Source of the DNA: Streptomyces sp. NBC_00358
GTDB lineage: Bacteria; Actinomycetota; Actinomycetes; Streptomycetales; Streptomycetaceae
Assembly: GCF_036099295.1 (NCBI RefSeq)
Contig: NZ_CP107976.1
Location: 124,001-188,000 of the forward strand
Length of the DNA: 64,000 bases
Direction: 5' to 3'
Shown: in pieces, positions 26,273 to 35,221 of the stretch
Numbering within the stretch: the stretch's first letter is position 1
Layout: each line of letters opens with the position of its first letter
The notes under the pieces: generated by a model
The model's database searches: none
What the model saw: only the letters and a program-made list of their open reading frames with translations
Told to the model about the DNA's origin: nothing
Position numbers and translations under genes: made by a program

Positions 26273-26920
26273 TCAGCCACCGGTGATCGAGAAGCCGATC
26301 ACCACTCCCGCCGTGACGCTGATCTTGCCGGGGGCGAGATCACCCTCACCGCCGGCTCCGCTGGCCTGGCGGTGCCCGCGGTAGGTGTTCTGCAACTGAT
26401 CGGAGTCCACGTCCTTGATGTGGATGACGGGGCCGAGCCGGACATCGGCGGCCTCTGCATACAGGGCTGCCTTCTCACCTGCGGCAGCCACGGCGGCCGT
26501 GCGCGCCTGGGCGCGAAGTTCCTTCTTGGTACTCACATCGAACTCGACACCGTCGACCTGGTTCGCCCCGGCCTCGACAACGTCGACGAGTACCGTTTCC
26601 AGGATGTCCAGATCACGCAGCTCGATCACGAATGAGGCTGTGCACTCATAGCCGAGGAACGTGCGCTCATTGCCGTAGCTCCACGAGGACTTCAGACCCA
26701 GGCGCGATGTGGACACTGCTGTGTCCGGAATGCCGTGGCCGCGCAGCACCTCCCGGATCTGGTTGACGCTACCTCGAGTGACCTCGAACGACTCGCCCGG
26801 CTTCTGCCTCGTCTGGTTGATCGCCACGCGAAGTCGGGCAACATCCGGCGTGGCATCCACGCTTGCCGCACCGAACACGGATATACCCCAGGGGGCGTCT
26901 ATGGACTGAGTACCGTTCAT
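26273..26920 (-). CDS. SIMPL-domain (DUF541) protein
   Basis: 215 residues covering one SIMPL/YggE-like domain: ISVFGAASVDATPDVARLRV at the start, ELRDLDILETVLVDVVEAGA in the middle and ISVTAGVVIGFSI at the end. Unlike many relatives it has no signal peptide. Family members are linked to oxidative stress or oligomeric envelope assemblies; the role here is unknown. Start MNGTQS at 26920 is preferred over an ATG three codons upstream. No operon. Confidence 0.85.
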   Translation of the reverse strand: MNGTQSIDAPWGISVFGAASVDATPDVARLRVAINQTRQKPGESFEVTRGSVNQIREVLRGHGIPDTAVSTSRLGLKSSWSYGNERTFLGYECTASFVIELRDLDILETVLVDVVEAGANQVDGVEFDVSTKKELRAQARTAAVAAAGEKAALYAEAADVRLGPVIHIKDVDSDQLQNTYRGHRQASGAGGEGDLAPGKISVTAGVVIGFSITGG

Positions 26921-27440
26921 GCCGCCCATCCAACCAGGTCAGCGATCTGCGACGTGCGGATTTCAGGTTCGCCGAACATCGCGTCACTGATCGAGCGAAC
27001 CACCGCCCACCAGCCTGCACTGTGAGCTCGCTTGCCCACGTCGGGTTGACAGAACAGATTCCCCATAATGCTCGCGGTGGTCGACCCCGTCGACGACACC
27101 TACCGCCGCCAGATGAACCGGCAGGTGACCGTGCAGGAGTCCCGGCACAAGCTCGCCCGCGACATTTGTCATCCAAGCCTCGTGTTCGCTGGACCGATCT
27201 GTCGTAAGAGAAGCGGTTCACTTCGGACGAGGATGAGTTTCGTCGACGAGGTCAGCGAGACAGCCCAGCCGGCACGGACGTCGCGTCGCTTCTTCGATCC
27301 GCCCGACAGGGATCAGGCCGTCGAGGACGTCGACGACGAACTGGGACGCGGGGCATGGCCTCGAACTCGTCTCGTGAGTCGTCCTTCAGCACCGTGTGCG
27401 TATCAGGTGACGGATGCTCAGCGATGGCTGGGCCCGCCGG
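26921..27440 (+). other. Gap with possible Tn3-family transposase fragment
   Basis: At about 27068-27170 (+) the frame reads MLAVVDPVDDTYRRQMNRQV and TVQESRHKLARDICH, resembling the stretch before the C-terminal block of Tn3-type transposases. It runs into non-coding sequence within 50 residues. The rest (27190-27440) has no recognisable gene. Confidence 0.3.
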
Positions 27441-27734
27441 TCAGTCGATGCCTTCGATGATGCGGAAGTCGCGCTCGACGCCGTCGGGGAGGGCCACCAG
27501 CGCCTTCTGGTACGCCTCGCTCTCGTATGCCGCGACGGCCTGTTCAAAGCTGTCGAACTCGATCAGAACGACGCGTTGCGTGATCCCGGCCTCGTAGGCG
27601 ACGACTTGACCGCCACGGGACAGCAGGCGCCCGCCCCCAGCCTGGACAGCCGGACGGGCCAGCTTGTCGTAGGCAGTCAGCCTCTCAGGGTCGGAAATGG
27701 CGGGGTAGACACTGACCCAGTAGCCCTTAGCCAT
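27441..27734 (-). CDS. DUF1330 family protein
   Basis: 97 residues: MAKGYWVSVYPAISDPERL, then GRLLSRGGQVVAYEAGITQR and VLIEFDSFEQAVAAYES, the conserved DUF1330 ferredoxin-like (dimeric alpha-beta barrel) fold. The ATG at 27734 has GGAGG six bases upstream. Divergent from the LysR gene at 27922, so probably its target. Function of the family is unknown. Confidence 0.9.
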   Translation of the reverse strand: MAKGYWVSVYPAISDPERLTAYDKLARPAVQAGGGRLLSRGGQVVAYEAGITQRVVLIEFDSFEQAVAAYESEAYQKALVALPDGVERDFRIIEGID

Positions 27735-27921
27735 GGAGACCTCCTGTATTCGGCCGGCCACGTCCGACTTCGAATTGGCACTCAGATCGATCGATCCCAG
27801 CGACGGGTACTGCGGTCGTTGAATCGTCATATGCGCAGGTTAGGGCTTGATATGCGGTCGAGGGAAAGACCGGTACTGGATAGACTCAGAGCGGATCGTT
27901 ATCAATCGGCAGGGAGGGCAC

Positions 27922-28824
27922 GTGGCGCCGGATACGGTGAGCCTGCGGTACTTCCTGGTGCTGGCGCAGGAGTTGAACTTCACCCGCGCGGCCGCACGGA
28001 TCGGTATCGCACAGCCTGCACTCAGCGCCCGGATGCGCCGATTGGAGGCGGAACTCGGTACGGCCCTGCTGGTCCGCAACACGCGTAGCGTCGTATTGAC
28101 CACGGCCGGTGCGGCTTTGGCGGAGTCCGCGCCGCCCGCGCTGGCGGCGCTGGACCGGGCATGGGACACCGCCCGGAGCGCGGCGGCTGGTGAACTGGGC
28201 AGGCTGCGCATCGGATACAGCCTCAGCGCCGGGGCCGAGACGGCACCGGCCCTGGTGGACAGGCTGATTCGCGACAACAGCGGACTCGAGGTCGGCGCGG
28301 TCCCGATGGCGACACCGGAGATCTCCCCCGCGGTCGCCGACGGCCGTATCGATGCCGGGATCACGCGCGGTGAACAGCCGGGCCGTGGCGTGCGCCGGTT
28401 CCTGCTGCGGCGTCAGCGCGTCGGGGTCCAGCTGGCGCAGCACCATCCGCTGGCCGAACACCCGGAGATCGAGATTGCCGACGCGGCCGCGTATCCGCTG
28501 CGACTCCCGGACCGTGAGGCCAACCCCGTGATCCACGATCAGCTGTCCGCACTGTTCCGAGACACCCGACCACACCCCCGATTCCACACACCCGCAGTCT
28601 CTTTCGACATGTCTCAGCGCGACCTGCGCGACGGGGTCACCCTCGCCCCGGCCGGGGAAGCCGCGGTCACGGCACAACCGGCCGGTCTCACCTGGCGACC
28701 GCTGCGGGGCGCGCCCAGCCTGACGATCCACCTGGTCCTCCCACACGAGCAGTCGCCGCTACACCGCCGCCTCCGTGCCGTCGCCAAAACCCTGGCGCAC
28801 GAGCTGCACTGGCTGCCGGACTGA
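27922..28824 (+). CDS. LysR-family transcriptional regulator
   Basis: 300 residues. HTH: LRYFLVLAQELNFTRAAARI, then AQPALSARMRRLEAELG. Effector domain from about 90 on; the C-terminus is LHRRLRAVAKTLAHELHW. The GTG at 27922 has GGAGGG five bases upstream. Divergent from the DUF1330 gene with a 187-base spacer. Confidence 0.9.
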   Translation: MAPDTVSLRYFLVLAQELNFTRAAARIGIAQPALSARMRRLEAELGTALLVRNTRSVVLTTAGAALAESAPPALAALDRAWDTARSAAAGELGRLRIGYSLSAGAETAPALVDRLIRDNSGLEVGAVPMATPEISPAVADGRIDAGITRGEQPGRGVRRFLLRRQRVGVQLAQHHPLAEHPEIEIADAAAYPLRLPDREANPVIHDQLSALFRDTRPHPRFHTPAVSFDMSQRDLRDGVTLAPAGEAAVTAQPAGLTWRPLRGAPSLTIHLVLPHEQSPLHRRLRAVAKTLAHELHWLPD

Positions 28825-28921
28825 CGCGCAAGAGGCCAAGCGAGACGGACCCCTGCGGTGGCGAGACCGAAGACCTTACGCCCGGCGGACTTCGCGGTGA
28901 TGACGACGGCGGTCTTGCTGA

Positions 28922-29344
28922 GTGTCCGACACGACCTCGCTACGCCGTGCGGGGCGGGAAGTTCGGCTGCCGAGCCTGGCGGCGGTGGCAGCGGTCCAGG
29001 ACACATTCGCCGCCGCAGGCCCGATCGACGCGGAACCGTTGTGCGTAGCCGACCTCGACCCAGGCCGCCTGACCGACGAACTGCGGCGCCCCGTAGCGGA
29101 CCGGGCGGAACGCGCCCCCGGCCTGTACAAGGAACTGCTCCCGCTGTACTGCGCCCACCCTGTTGAACAGCTCACGGCACATCCGACGTATGTGGCGGGG
29201 GCGGCAGTGGAGCACACGCGGCGGACCGGGACGCTACCTCGGGAACGGCCCGCTACGGGACCGCCCGACCCCACCGGAGGACCCACAGCCGCCCACAGGT
29301 CTCGTCGCGGCGGACTAGAGCCTGCCTCTTTGGCCGGTGCGTGA
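28922..29344 (+). CDS. Conserved hypothetical fragment
   Basis: 140 residues. The core VADRAERAPGLYKELLPLYC and HPVEQLTAHPTYVAGAAVEH looks like genuine protein with conserved helices, but I cannot name the family. The C-terminal 30 residues (after TGTLPRER) have random-like composition, so a frameshift or truncation there is likely. Confidence 0.4.
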   Translation: MSDTTSLRRAGREVRLPSLAAVAAVQDTFAAAGPIDAEPLCVADLDPGRLTDELRRPVADRAERAPGLYKELLPLYCAHPVEQLTAHPTYVAGAAVEHTRRTGTLPRERPATGPPDPTGGPTAAHRSRRGGLEPASLAGA

Positions 29345-29372
29345 CTGTGGTGAGGCTGGTTAGGCTGCTGAG

Positions 29373-29669
29373 ATGACGGACAGCGAGCTGATTGTTGACC
29401 TGCGCGGTCGGCTGATCGAGACACTCAACGACTTCTGGGACGCGGTGAGCGAGCCGTGCGGCCTGCCGGAGTGGTTCGGCCGGAACCTGGACGCATGGTC
29501 GGACACGATCGAGACCCGGGGCATCTCTGAGGTGATCGACAGCCATGACATCCTGATCGTGCACGTCGACCAGCAAGGTCTCTTCGACGGTCACCGACCG
29601 GAGGCCAACGTCCTGGCCAACATCTTCGACGGCGAGCAGAACCGCCTCATCGTCCACGGGCCGGCCTGA
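29373..29669 (+). CDS. Barstar-family (barnase inhibitor-like) protein
   Basis: 98 residues. The barstar fold is recognisable: LIVDLRGRLIETLNDFWDAV, CGLPEWFGRNLDAWSDTI (the inhibitor helix with the conserved WFGRNLDA) and ILIVHVDQQG. Barstars inhibit barnase-like RNases. No barnase-type gene is adjacent; an ISL3 remnant begins three bases after the stop codon. An orphan antitoxin, perhaps protective against outside toxins. Confidence 0.85.
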   Translation: MTDSELIVDLRGRLIETLNDFWDAVSEPCGLPEWFGRNLDAWSDTIETRGISEVIDSHDILIVHVDQQGLFDGHRPEANVLANIFDGEQNRLIVHGPA

Positions 29670-29671
29670 AA

Positions 29672-29983
29672 GGAGTCCTGGCCCGCTGCCCTGAACTGGA
29701 CAAGGCCGCCGGGCACGTACGCGACTTCGGCGAGATACTCGCCGACCGACTCGGTTCCACACTCCCGACCTGGATCGACGCAGTCGACGCCAGCCTGCTG
29801 CCTGGCCTCACCGGCTTCGCACTCCACCTGCACCGAGATCTCGACGCCGTAACAGCCGGGCTCACTCTCGACTGGAGCTCCGGCAGCATCGAGGGCGTCG
29901 TCAACCGCATCAAGAAGATCAAGCGCCAGCTCTACGACCGAGCTGGATTCGAACTACTCCGAAAGATGATTCTGCTCCAGTAA
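29672..29983 (+). pseudogene. ISL3-family transposase C-terminal remnant
   Basis: Opens without a start as GVLARCPELDKAAGHVRDFG and continues TWIDAVDASLLPGLTGFA, HLHRDLDAVTAGLTLDWSSG, SIEGVVNRIKKIKRQLYDRA and GFELLRKMILLQ. This is the last 100 residues of an ISL3 transposase, with the catalytic Glu in SIEGVVN. The remainder is missing, so it is a scar of an insertion next to the barstar gene. Confidence 0.85.
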
Positions 29984-30015
29984 CGCCGCAACGTACTGAT
30001 ACGGGCCGGGCGGCC

Positions 30016-30582
30016 CTACTCAGCCACCGTCGAAGTCTGCCGCGCACAGGCGTTCCGGCCGCGCGGCTGCGGGCAACTGCAGGCTCCAACTGCCACGAGC
30101 TCCGCCCGCAGGGCCTCCGAGGCGTTGGGGTGATGAACGATGCGTTCGCGAAGAATGAACCATCTCGTGCCAGCCTTCTTCGCCTCCAGATCGGCGAGCC
30201 AGCGCAGTACAGTGTCCGGCAGGTTTGGGTTGATCAACGCATTCCACTGAACCGACGAATCTTCATCCCGCGCAAGCCGATCCAACGCATCAGGCGGTGC
30301 CAAGGGACTGCGCGCCGTCCACAGCCGCACCGGTCGGATCTCATCGACCGCGAGCGAACGCAGACGTTCAGCGGTCACGTCCGGACTCCTTGCTTCAAGG
30401 ACGCGGTGGTATCCACTAAGACGTTCAGCCTGGGTTCGCACAATGCGTCCGCTCACCAGTCTGGTGATGCCACGGGCCATCGACCGCAAACGCACGAGAT
30501 CACCGACCCGGAGATCGAACGCCGATATGACGCTCCGCGACCGCTCCCCAAGATCTGTGCCAGAACCGAGAAATGAGAGCAC
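30016..30582 (-). CDS. Hypothetical protein with repeat-like helices
   Basis: About 188 residues. FDLRVGDLVRLRSMARGITR, RLRSLAVDEIRPVRLWTARS and PPDALDRLARDEDSSVQWNA followed by LINPNLPDTVLRWLADLEAK resemble the variant leucine-rich/HEAT-like repeats of some Streptomyces proteins. The start is uncertain: GTG at 30582, with later GTG/ATG options at 30495 and 30480. Function unknown. Confidence 0.5.
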   Translation of the reverse strand: MLSFLGSGTDLGERSRSVISAFDLRVGDLVRLRSMARGITRLVSGRIVRTQAERLSGYHRVLEARSPDVTAERLRSLAVDEIRPVRLWTARSPLAPPDALDRLARDEDSSVQWNALINPNLPDTVLRWLADLEAKKAGTRWFILRERIVHHPNASEALRAELVAVGACSCPQPRGRNACARQTSTVAE

Positions 30583-30652
30583 CGGGTGTCGGTGTACAAG
30601 TGAACGTGGGAGCCGGGAGGGTGGTGGCTGAGGAGACCGGAGAGGCTCCCGA

Positions 30653-30943
30653 TCACGAACCGCCCTGGCGATGCCCTGTGCCTCGTCTGCCATCGAGCAG
30701 GATCATCACCTGCTCCGAAGGCCAGGTCAGGCATCGCACCACCGGGTTGTGAACCACGTACCACCCGGGGTTCACCCACCCACGTTCCTTGTCCACAAGC
30801 CCTCGACTTCTCTCGCTGTAGACATACCGCAAGTAGCAGCGGAGGAGAGGGCCGCCTGCCACGAGAAGGACTGGAGCCAGCGCTAGGCCACCCACCGTGG
30901 CACAAAGGCGGGCCGTCAGGGAGGTAGCAACGCCAATCCGCAT
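30653..30943 (-). CDS. Possible small membrane protein
   Basis: 96 residues with one hydrophobic segment (VGGLALAPVLLVAGGPLLRC) followed by a basic region and WVNPGWYVVHNPVVRCLTW. No family recognised; no strong ribosome site. It may be spurious. Confidence 0.3.
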   Translation of the reverse strand: MRIGVATSLTARLCATVGGLALAPVLLVAGGPLLRCYLRYVYSERSRGLVDKERGWVNPGWYVVHNPVVRCLTWPSEQVMILLDGRRGTGHRQGGS

Positions 30944-31039
30944 GACCGCAGCCTGCCATACAGCCCTTCCCCCGGCGGACTGCAGACCCGTCGGCCGGTA
31001 CTGGACTCGGCGCAGTCCCCCTTACCGCTCCCAAAAGAG

Positions 31040-31073
31040 CGAAAGGGACATCAACTTACGCACCGCCTCTCAG
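31040..31073 (+). repeat. IS-end footprint (copy 1)
   Basis: cgaaagggacatcaacttac followed by gcaccgcctctcag matches 31779-31813 at about 30 of 35 positions and ends like the terminal repeat of the IS at 13042. It contains the stop codon of the kinase gene at 31056. Confidence 0.5.
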
Positions 31074-31592
31074 CTCCTGAACTGCGTCGATCACGCTGTC
31101 CACCACCTCGGTCACCGGCTTGGATGCATCGATGATCGTCGCGCCACGGCTTTCGTAGATGGCTCGCATCCGAGGATTCCACTTCAAGGCCGCGGCGAGC
31201 TCTTCGGGATGCTGACCGAATGCGTTCGTAGTGCGGGTCGCGAGCCGGTGGCGGAGGGTGTCCTCGTCGATCACCAGGCACACGATGACGTCGAAAAGAT
31301 CGCGGACGTCTGCCTCGTTCTCCGCCGACCCACACAAGAAGGCGGTTCGGAAACGAGACTCCTCGACGAGGGTCTCAACGCGCTCGCGGACGATCACCCA
31401 CCCGTATCGATCGAGCCAGCTCCCGGGAACCGGATACGGGGGATCCATCACGACCTCGCCCTGAGCCCGGTCGATCCAGCGACTGAAGCCGTCCTCGTCG
31501 GCGTCGAGCGCAACGTAGCCACGCTCTCGCAACGCCCCGCAAACCGTGGACTTACCAGTCCCTGAATTGCCCGTCACCCACACCAATGTCAC
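31056..31592 (-). CDS. P-loop kinase-like AAA protein
   Basis: 178 residues of nucleotide/adenylate-kinase-like fold. P-loop TGNSGTGKST at the N-terminus, then LDADEDGFSRWID (substrate side) and CLVIDEDTLRHRLATRTTNA with a lid-like Arg pair. Substrate not predictable. The GTG at 31592 places the P-loop at residue 8, as in relatives. The TAA stop lies in an IS-end footprint, so the last residues (ELRGGA) are IS-derived. Confidence 0.75.
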   Translation of the reverse strand: MTLVWVTGNSGTGKSTVCGALRERGYVALDADEDGFSRWIDRAQGEVVMDPPYPVPGSWLDRYGWVIVRERVETLVEESRFRTAFLCGSAENEADVRDLFDVIVCLVIDEDTLRHRLATRTTNAFGQHPEELAAALKWNPRMRAIYESRGATIIDASKPVTEVVDSVIDAVQELRGGA

Positions 31593-31778
31593 GCCGCCAG
31601 CGTAGACATGACCACTCCGACTAGCGACGCCGTTGCCGCGATCAGGCAAGGTGTAGCTTCGACCGACTGGCTGCTTCCGGCACAGCCAGGGGACGGCCAA
31701 ACCTCCAGCTCAGCTACCGTGCCACGTACATCAAGCACGCCATCGCGACCGGTCACTCAGCCCGAGCTGCACCCAATC

Positions 31779-31813
31779 CGAAACGGACATCGACTCACGT
31801 ACCGCCCTCTCAG
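31779..31813 (+). repeat. IS-end footprint (copy 2)
   Basis: cgaaacggacatcgactcac followed by gtaccgccctctcag, near-identical to 31040-31073. The ending accgccctctcag equals the terminus of the IS at 13042-14486. No transposase remains between the two copies; the stretch 31593-31884 has no gene. Confidence 0.5.
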
Positions 31814-31884
31814 GAAGAAGCGCCATAGAAATTCACATGAAAATCAAACCGCCCCAGATGGTGAAAACCGCCATCGGTGCCGGC

Positions 31885-32523
31885 TCAGCGGGCGGGCTTC
31901 TCCCAGGTCAGCGAGTACCGGCGCAGCACATGCCGGCGGTAGCGCACGCCGGGCAGTAGCAGCCGGGCAGCAGCCCGCACCTGCCCATAGCTCATCTGCG
32001 GGTCGACGACCGGCATGCCCTGCGGGCCACGCGCGCGACGCAGCACCTTCGTGATCCGCACGATCGGGGCAGTCGCGATCAACGTCGCCCACTCCGTCAC
32101 GCTCGCCTCGCGGGCCAGACCGACCACCACCAGCGTGCCGCCAGGCCGCAGCAGCTCACGCATGCGCACGAGGGCCGTCTCGAAGTCCATGTGATGGATC
32201 GTGGTCACCGAGCAGACGAAGTCGTACTCCGCACGGGGAAGTTCCACGGCGAGGAAGTCTCCCTCGACGAAGGTGAGTTGCGGGTGGCCGGCAGCGGACT
32301 TGCGTGCGCAGGCGATCATGTCCGGCGACTTGTCGATCCCGGTGGCGTGTTTCGCCCGCCCTGCAAGCTTCCGGGCCAGCAGCCCGTCTCCGCAGCCGAC
32401 GTCCAGGGCATCGCCGCACCCCTCGGGAACAGCCCGGAGGATGCCCGGGTGCCGGGCAACGTTGGTGTTCCAGTACGGCTCTGTGGCGGGCTGGCGCATC
32501 GGATCATCGTAGATGCGAGTCAT
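31885..32523 (-). CDS. Class I SAM-dependent methyltransferase
   Basis: 212 residues. Motif I is ALDVGCGDGLLARKLAG, motif II TGIDKSPDMIACAR, then FVEGDFLAVELP and SVTTIHHMDFETALVRMREL with LLRPGGTLVVVGLA. A small-molecule methyltransferase of the UbiE/type-11 kind; substrate unknown. ATG 32523 or an in-frame ATG at 32499 (MRQPATEPYWNTN) are both possible starts; the later one fits relatives slightly better. Confidence 0.88.
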   Translation of the reverse strand: MTRIYDDPMRQPATEPYWNTNVARHPGILRAVPEGCGDALDVGCGDGLLARKLAGRAKHATGIDKSPDMIACARKSAAGHPQLTFVEGDFLAVELPRAEYDFVCSVTTIHHMDFETALVRMRELLRPGGTLVVVGLAREASVTEWATLIATAPIVRITKVLRRARGPQGMPVVDPQMSYGQVRAAARLLLPGVRYRRHVLRRYSLTWEKPAR

Positions 32524-32707
32524 GGCCTGCCGAGTGCACACCGACGGATTCGCCGTCCCCTTGGGGAGTCGTGATCGCAGAGATATCGACACCGAGCGCA
32601 CCAAAGAGCTCGGGCAGCGGATCAACTAGGAGGTCTTCCTGCCGGGCCGAACGCGCCGTAGCCGAACTGGACTGCACGATCGCTTACTCGGAGAGGGTGG
32701 ACGGCCG

Positions 32708-33400
32708 TTGTTAGACAAGCCGACCGCGCACTGGGGCTTCACGCGGACGCCGTTCGCCAAGGACCTGGCTTCCTCGATGCTGCACCGGCACTCCTCCCAC
32801 GCTCAGACCGTCGCCCGCATCACCTGGTGCATCGGCGAACGCGCGCTGGGGGGATCACCGGCGAGGCCGGCGCGGGCAAGGCCGTCGCAGTCAGAGCCTC
32901 GCTGTCCCAACTGGACCACCCCCGTCACAAGGTCATCTACGTGGCCAACCCCGCTGTCGGCGTCGCCTGGATCCACCACGCGATCGTCACCGCGCCGGGC
33001 GGCGTCCCGCGCCCGCACAAGTCCACGCTGATCCCGCAGGCCACCGACCTGCGGAGCGCGGCCGGGTCCCCATCCTGATCAACGAGGAGGCCCACCTGCT
33101 CGACCACGAGCAACTGGAGGCGATCCGGATACTGACCAACGACGACATGGACTCCAGCAGCCCCTCAACTGCATGCTGATCGGCCAACCCACCTTGCGAC
33201 ACGAGATCAAGCTCGGCGTCCTGGCCGCGCTGGACCAACGCAGCCAGGTCCGCTACAACATGCCGTCCATGACCAGCGAGGAGACCGCCTCCTACCTGGT
33301 CCACCGCCTCGCACTCGCCGGCCGCAGCGACACCCTGTTCACCGACGACGCCATCGCGCTGATCCACGACACCGCCCGCGGCTATCCCGAGCCATCAACA
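32708..33400 (+). pseudogene. ExeA/TniB-like transposition ATPase, frameshifted
   Basis: Pieces in three frames: KPTAHWGFTRTPFAKDLASS and MLHRHSSHAQTVARITWCIG; then ITGEAGAGKAVAVRASL (Walker A); then ILINEEAHLLDHEQLEAIRI (Walker B); then CMLIGQPTLRHEIKLGVLAA and EETASYLVHRLALAGRSDTL. This AAA ATPase type accompanies DDE transposases in actinomycete transposons. At least three frameshifts; the partner transposase is absent. Confidence 0.75.
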
Positions 33401-33499
33401 ACCGCGCCGTCCAGGCGGAGTTGGGTCGAGCAGCATTGGACTGCGGTCGTCTCCGAGACACCGCCCGCAGATGTCGGCTCCTGCTGGAACACTACGGAC

Positions 33500-34915
33500 G
33501 TGAATCACGAGGCCTCCACGCGAGCTTGGGATGTTTCCGCCGACACCCTGGCGCCCAGAGCGCGCGCAGGACTCACCGGTACCAACGGGGAGGAGCTACC
33601 GCACGTCTGCTCGGGTCGGCACAGCGTGCCCGACACGTCGGCCGTTCTCGCCGCGATGCTCGCTGCCGACCCGGTCGATCGGGTGAGGGCAGTGGGAAAC
33701 CTGTACCGGCTGCTTCTCCATCGAGGGCGCATGTTCCCCGCGACTGCCTCAGCCGCCCTGATCATCGCCACTCTGGTCGACGATCCACGCACCCTCGCCG
33801 TGGCCCGGTGGGAGCGCAGGGCGGGCGAGCGACCCTTGCGCGCCGAACTGCTGAACTGGGTGGCCGCGTTCGCGGACATCGCCCGTCTGGACGCCGCCGA
33901 GCAACTCGGGGCACCGCAGGACCTGGCCGCGGCACGGGCAGCGCGACCGGCGCTCCACTCCCAAGCCGCGCCCTTCTGCGAGGACGACGATCCACGGGTG
34001 AGGGAGGCCGCCGTCGCCGCCACCGCCCTGCTGCTCGCCGATCCGCTACTCGCCTCGTCCATACCGCGCCACGCGCCACTCGTCCGCAAACTCCTGGCCA
34101 CGAGCGTGGACTCCTACTACCGATGGATCGCCCGGGAGCGCCTGGCAGTATGGGGCGAGGACGTCGAGGGCCTCATCGCGGCAGAGGACGAACGTCGCGC
34201 AACCCTGGCCAAGGCAGGCAGGGTGGCCGAGGACCCGTGGGACGAAGGTAATGAGGCGGCGTTCCACTGGCTGGCCGAGCAGCCAGTCGACACCGCGGCC
34301 CTGGAACTGCCCGGACGCTGGCACCCGGATTGGATCGCGACTGAGCCTGCGGCCCCGCCCGGGCCTGCGCCCGAGGAACCCCTCGCGGTCCCGGGAAGCC
34401 AACCGGGATATCAGGGGCCGTGGCGGATCGCGCGGGGTGAGGAGCGCGCAGAGTGGACGTTCACGCCCTTCGTCGGAGTCGGCCCGCTGCACTTCGGCAT
34501 GACGTTGAAGGAGATCACCGACGCCCTGGACGAGCAGCCGACCGTAACGTCCCACTCCCCCGGCGGTGGGCGGCAACAGCTTGTCTACGCCGACTTCGCC
34601 GCCACCGCAATCAGAGCCCTTTTCCGAGACGACCGCCTGGGATGCGTGGCGGTGAACGCGCTCCACGGCCCCCAAGTGAGACTCGACGACGTCCCGTTGA
34701 CCGGCTGCGTGCCGTCCCAGCTGGAGGGCTGGCTTCTCCACCGCACTGCGCGACCGTCCTACAGCGTCGCAGGCGACCCGGTCTGCACCGACCTCGGCCT
34801 GGCGATCCGTTCCCAACGGGCCGGCGACGTCATGCTGACCCGACCACTCTTCCTGCTACGCGAATGGCACGACCTCTGGCACTCACTGCCCCAAGAGGAA
34901 TGGAACTTCGTGTAG
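33500..34915 (+). CDS. HEAT-like repeat protein with conserved C-terminal domain
   Basis: About 471 residues. The N-terminal half is helical with HEAT-like repeats (AVLAAMLAADPVDRVRAVGN, CEDDDPRVREAAVAATALLL, DSYYRWIARERLAVWGEDVE). A separate C-terminal domain starts FVGVGPLHFGMTLKEITDAL, a motif seen in many small actinomycete proteins of unknown role. The start is uncertain: the frame stays open back into the ATPase remnant; GTG 33500 is the first reasonable choice. No signal peptide or membrane segment. Confidence 0.6.
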   Translation: MNHEASTRAWDVSADTLAPRARAGLTGTNGEELPHVCSGRHSVPDTSAVLAAMLAADPVDRVRAVGNLYRLLLHRGRMFPATASAALIIATLVDDPRTLAVARWERRAGERPLRAELLNWVAAFADIARLDAAEQLGAPQDLAAARAARPALHSQAAPFCEDDDPRVREAAVAATALLLADPLLASSIPRHAPLVRKLLATSVDSYYRWIARERLAVWGEDVEGLIAAEDERRATLAKAGRVAEDPWDEGNEAAFHWLAEQPVDTAALELPGRWHPDWIATEPAAPPGPAPEEPLAVPGSQPGYQGPWRIARGEERAEWTFTPFVGVGPLHFGMTLKEITDALDEQPTVTSHSPGGGRQQLVYADFAATAIRALFRDDRLGCVAVNALHGPQVRLDDVPLTGCVPSQLEGWLLHRTARPSYSVAGDPVCTDLGLAIRSQRAGDVMLTRPLFLLREWHDLWHSLPQEEWNFV

Positions 34916-35221
34916 TGCCCGCGCACAGCCACAGCCAACGGCTCCCTGCGCCGAAACCCACACGTCATAGCGCGCTCGAAACATGACCATCGTTGACGGC
35001 ACGCCACTGTCCACACCCGCGAAACTCCGATTGGCCACGGCCAGGATCTGACCATCGCGGGGACCGGACAGCTCCTCCGAGCCACCGTACAGAGAGTAGG
35101 CGGTGACTCGCTGCACGACAGCTCGGAGGAGAGGGCCCGCGGTGGAGGTCGCAGCCGGTACCCGGCAGGCGGCTGGTCACGGACTACGCTGACGTCCACT
35201 TCTGACAGTCCAGGGAGCAGC
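34916..35221. other. Intergenic, no gene seen
   Basis: 306 bases without a credible frame. The stretch just before 35222 carries AGGGAGC, the ribosome site of the next gene. Confidence 0.4.

Noticed and set aside
29345..29372. Barnase-type toxin partner for the barstar gene
   Set aside because: No small secreted RNase frame lies on either side; upstream is an unrelated hypothetical gene and downstream an ISL3 scrap.
33173..33499. In-frame extension of the HEAT-like gene to 33173
   Set aside because: This stretch encodes the C-terminal part of the ExeA/TniB-like ATPase (IGQPTLRHEIKLGVLAA), so it belongs to the remnant.
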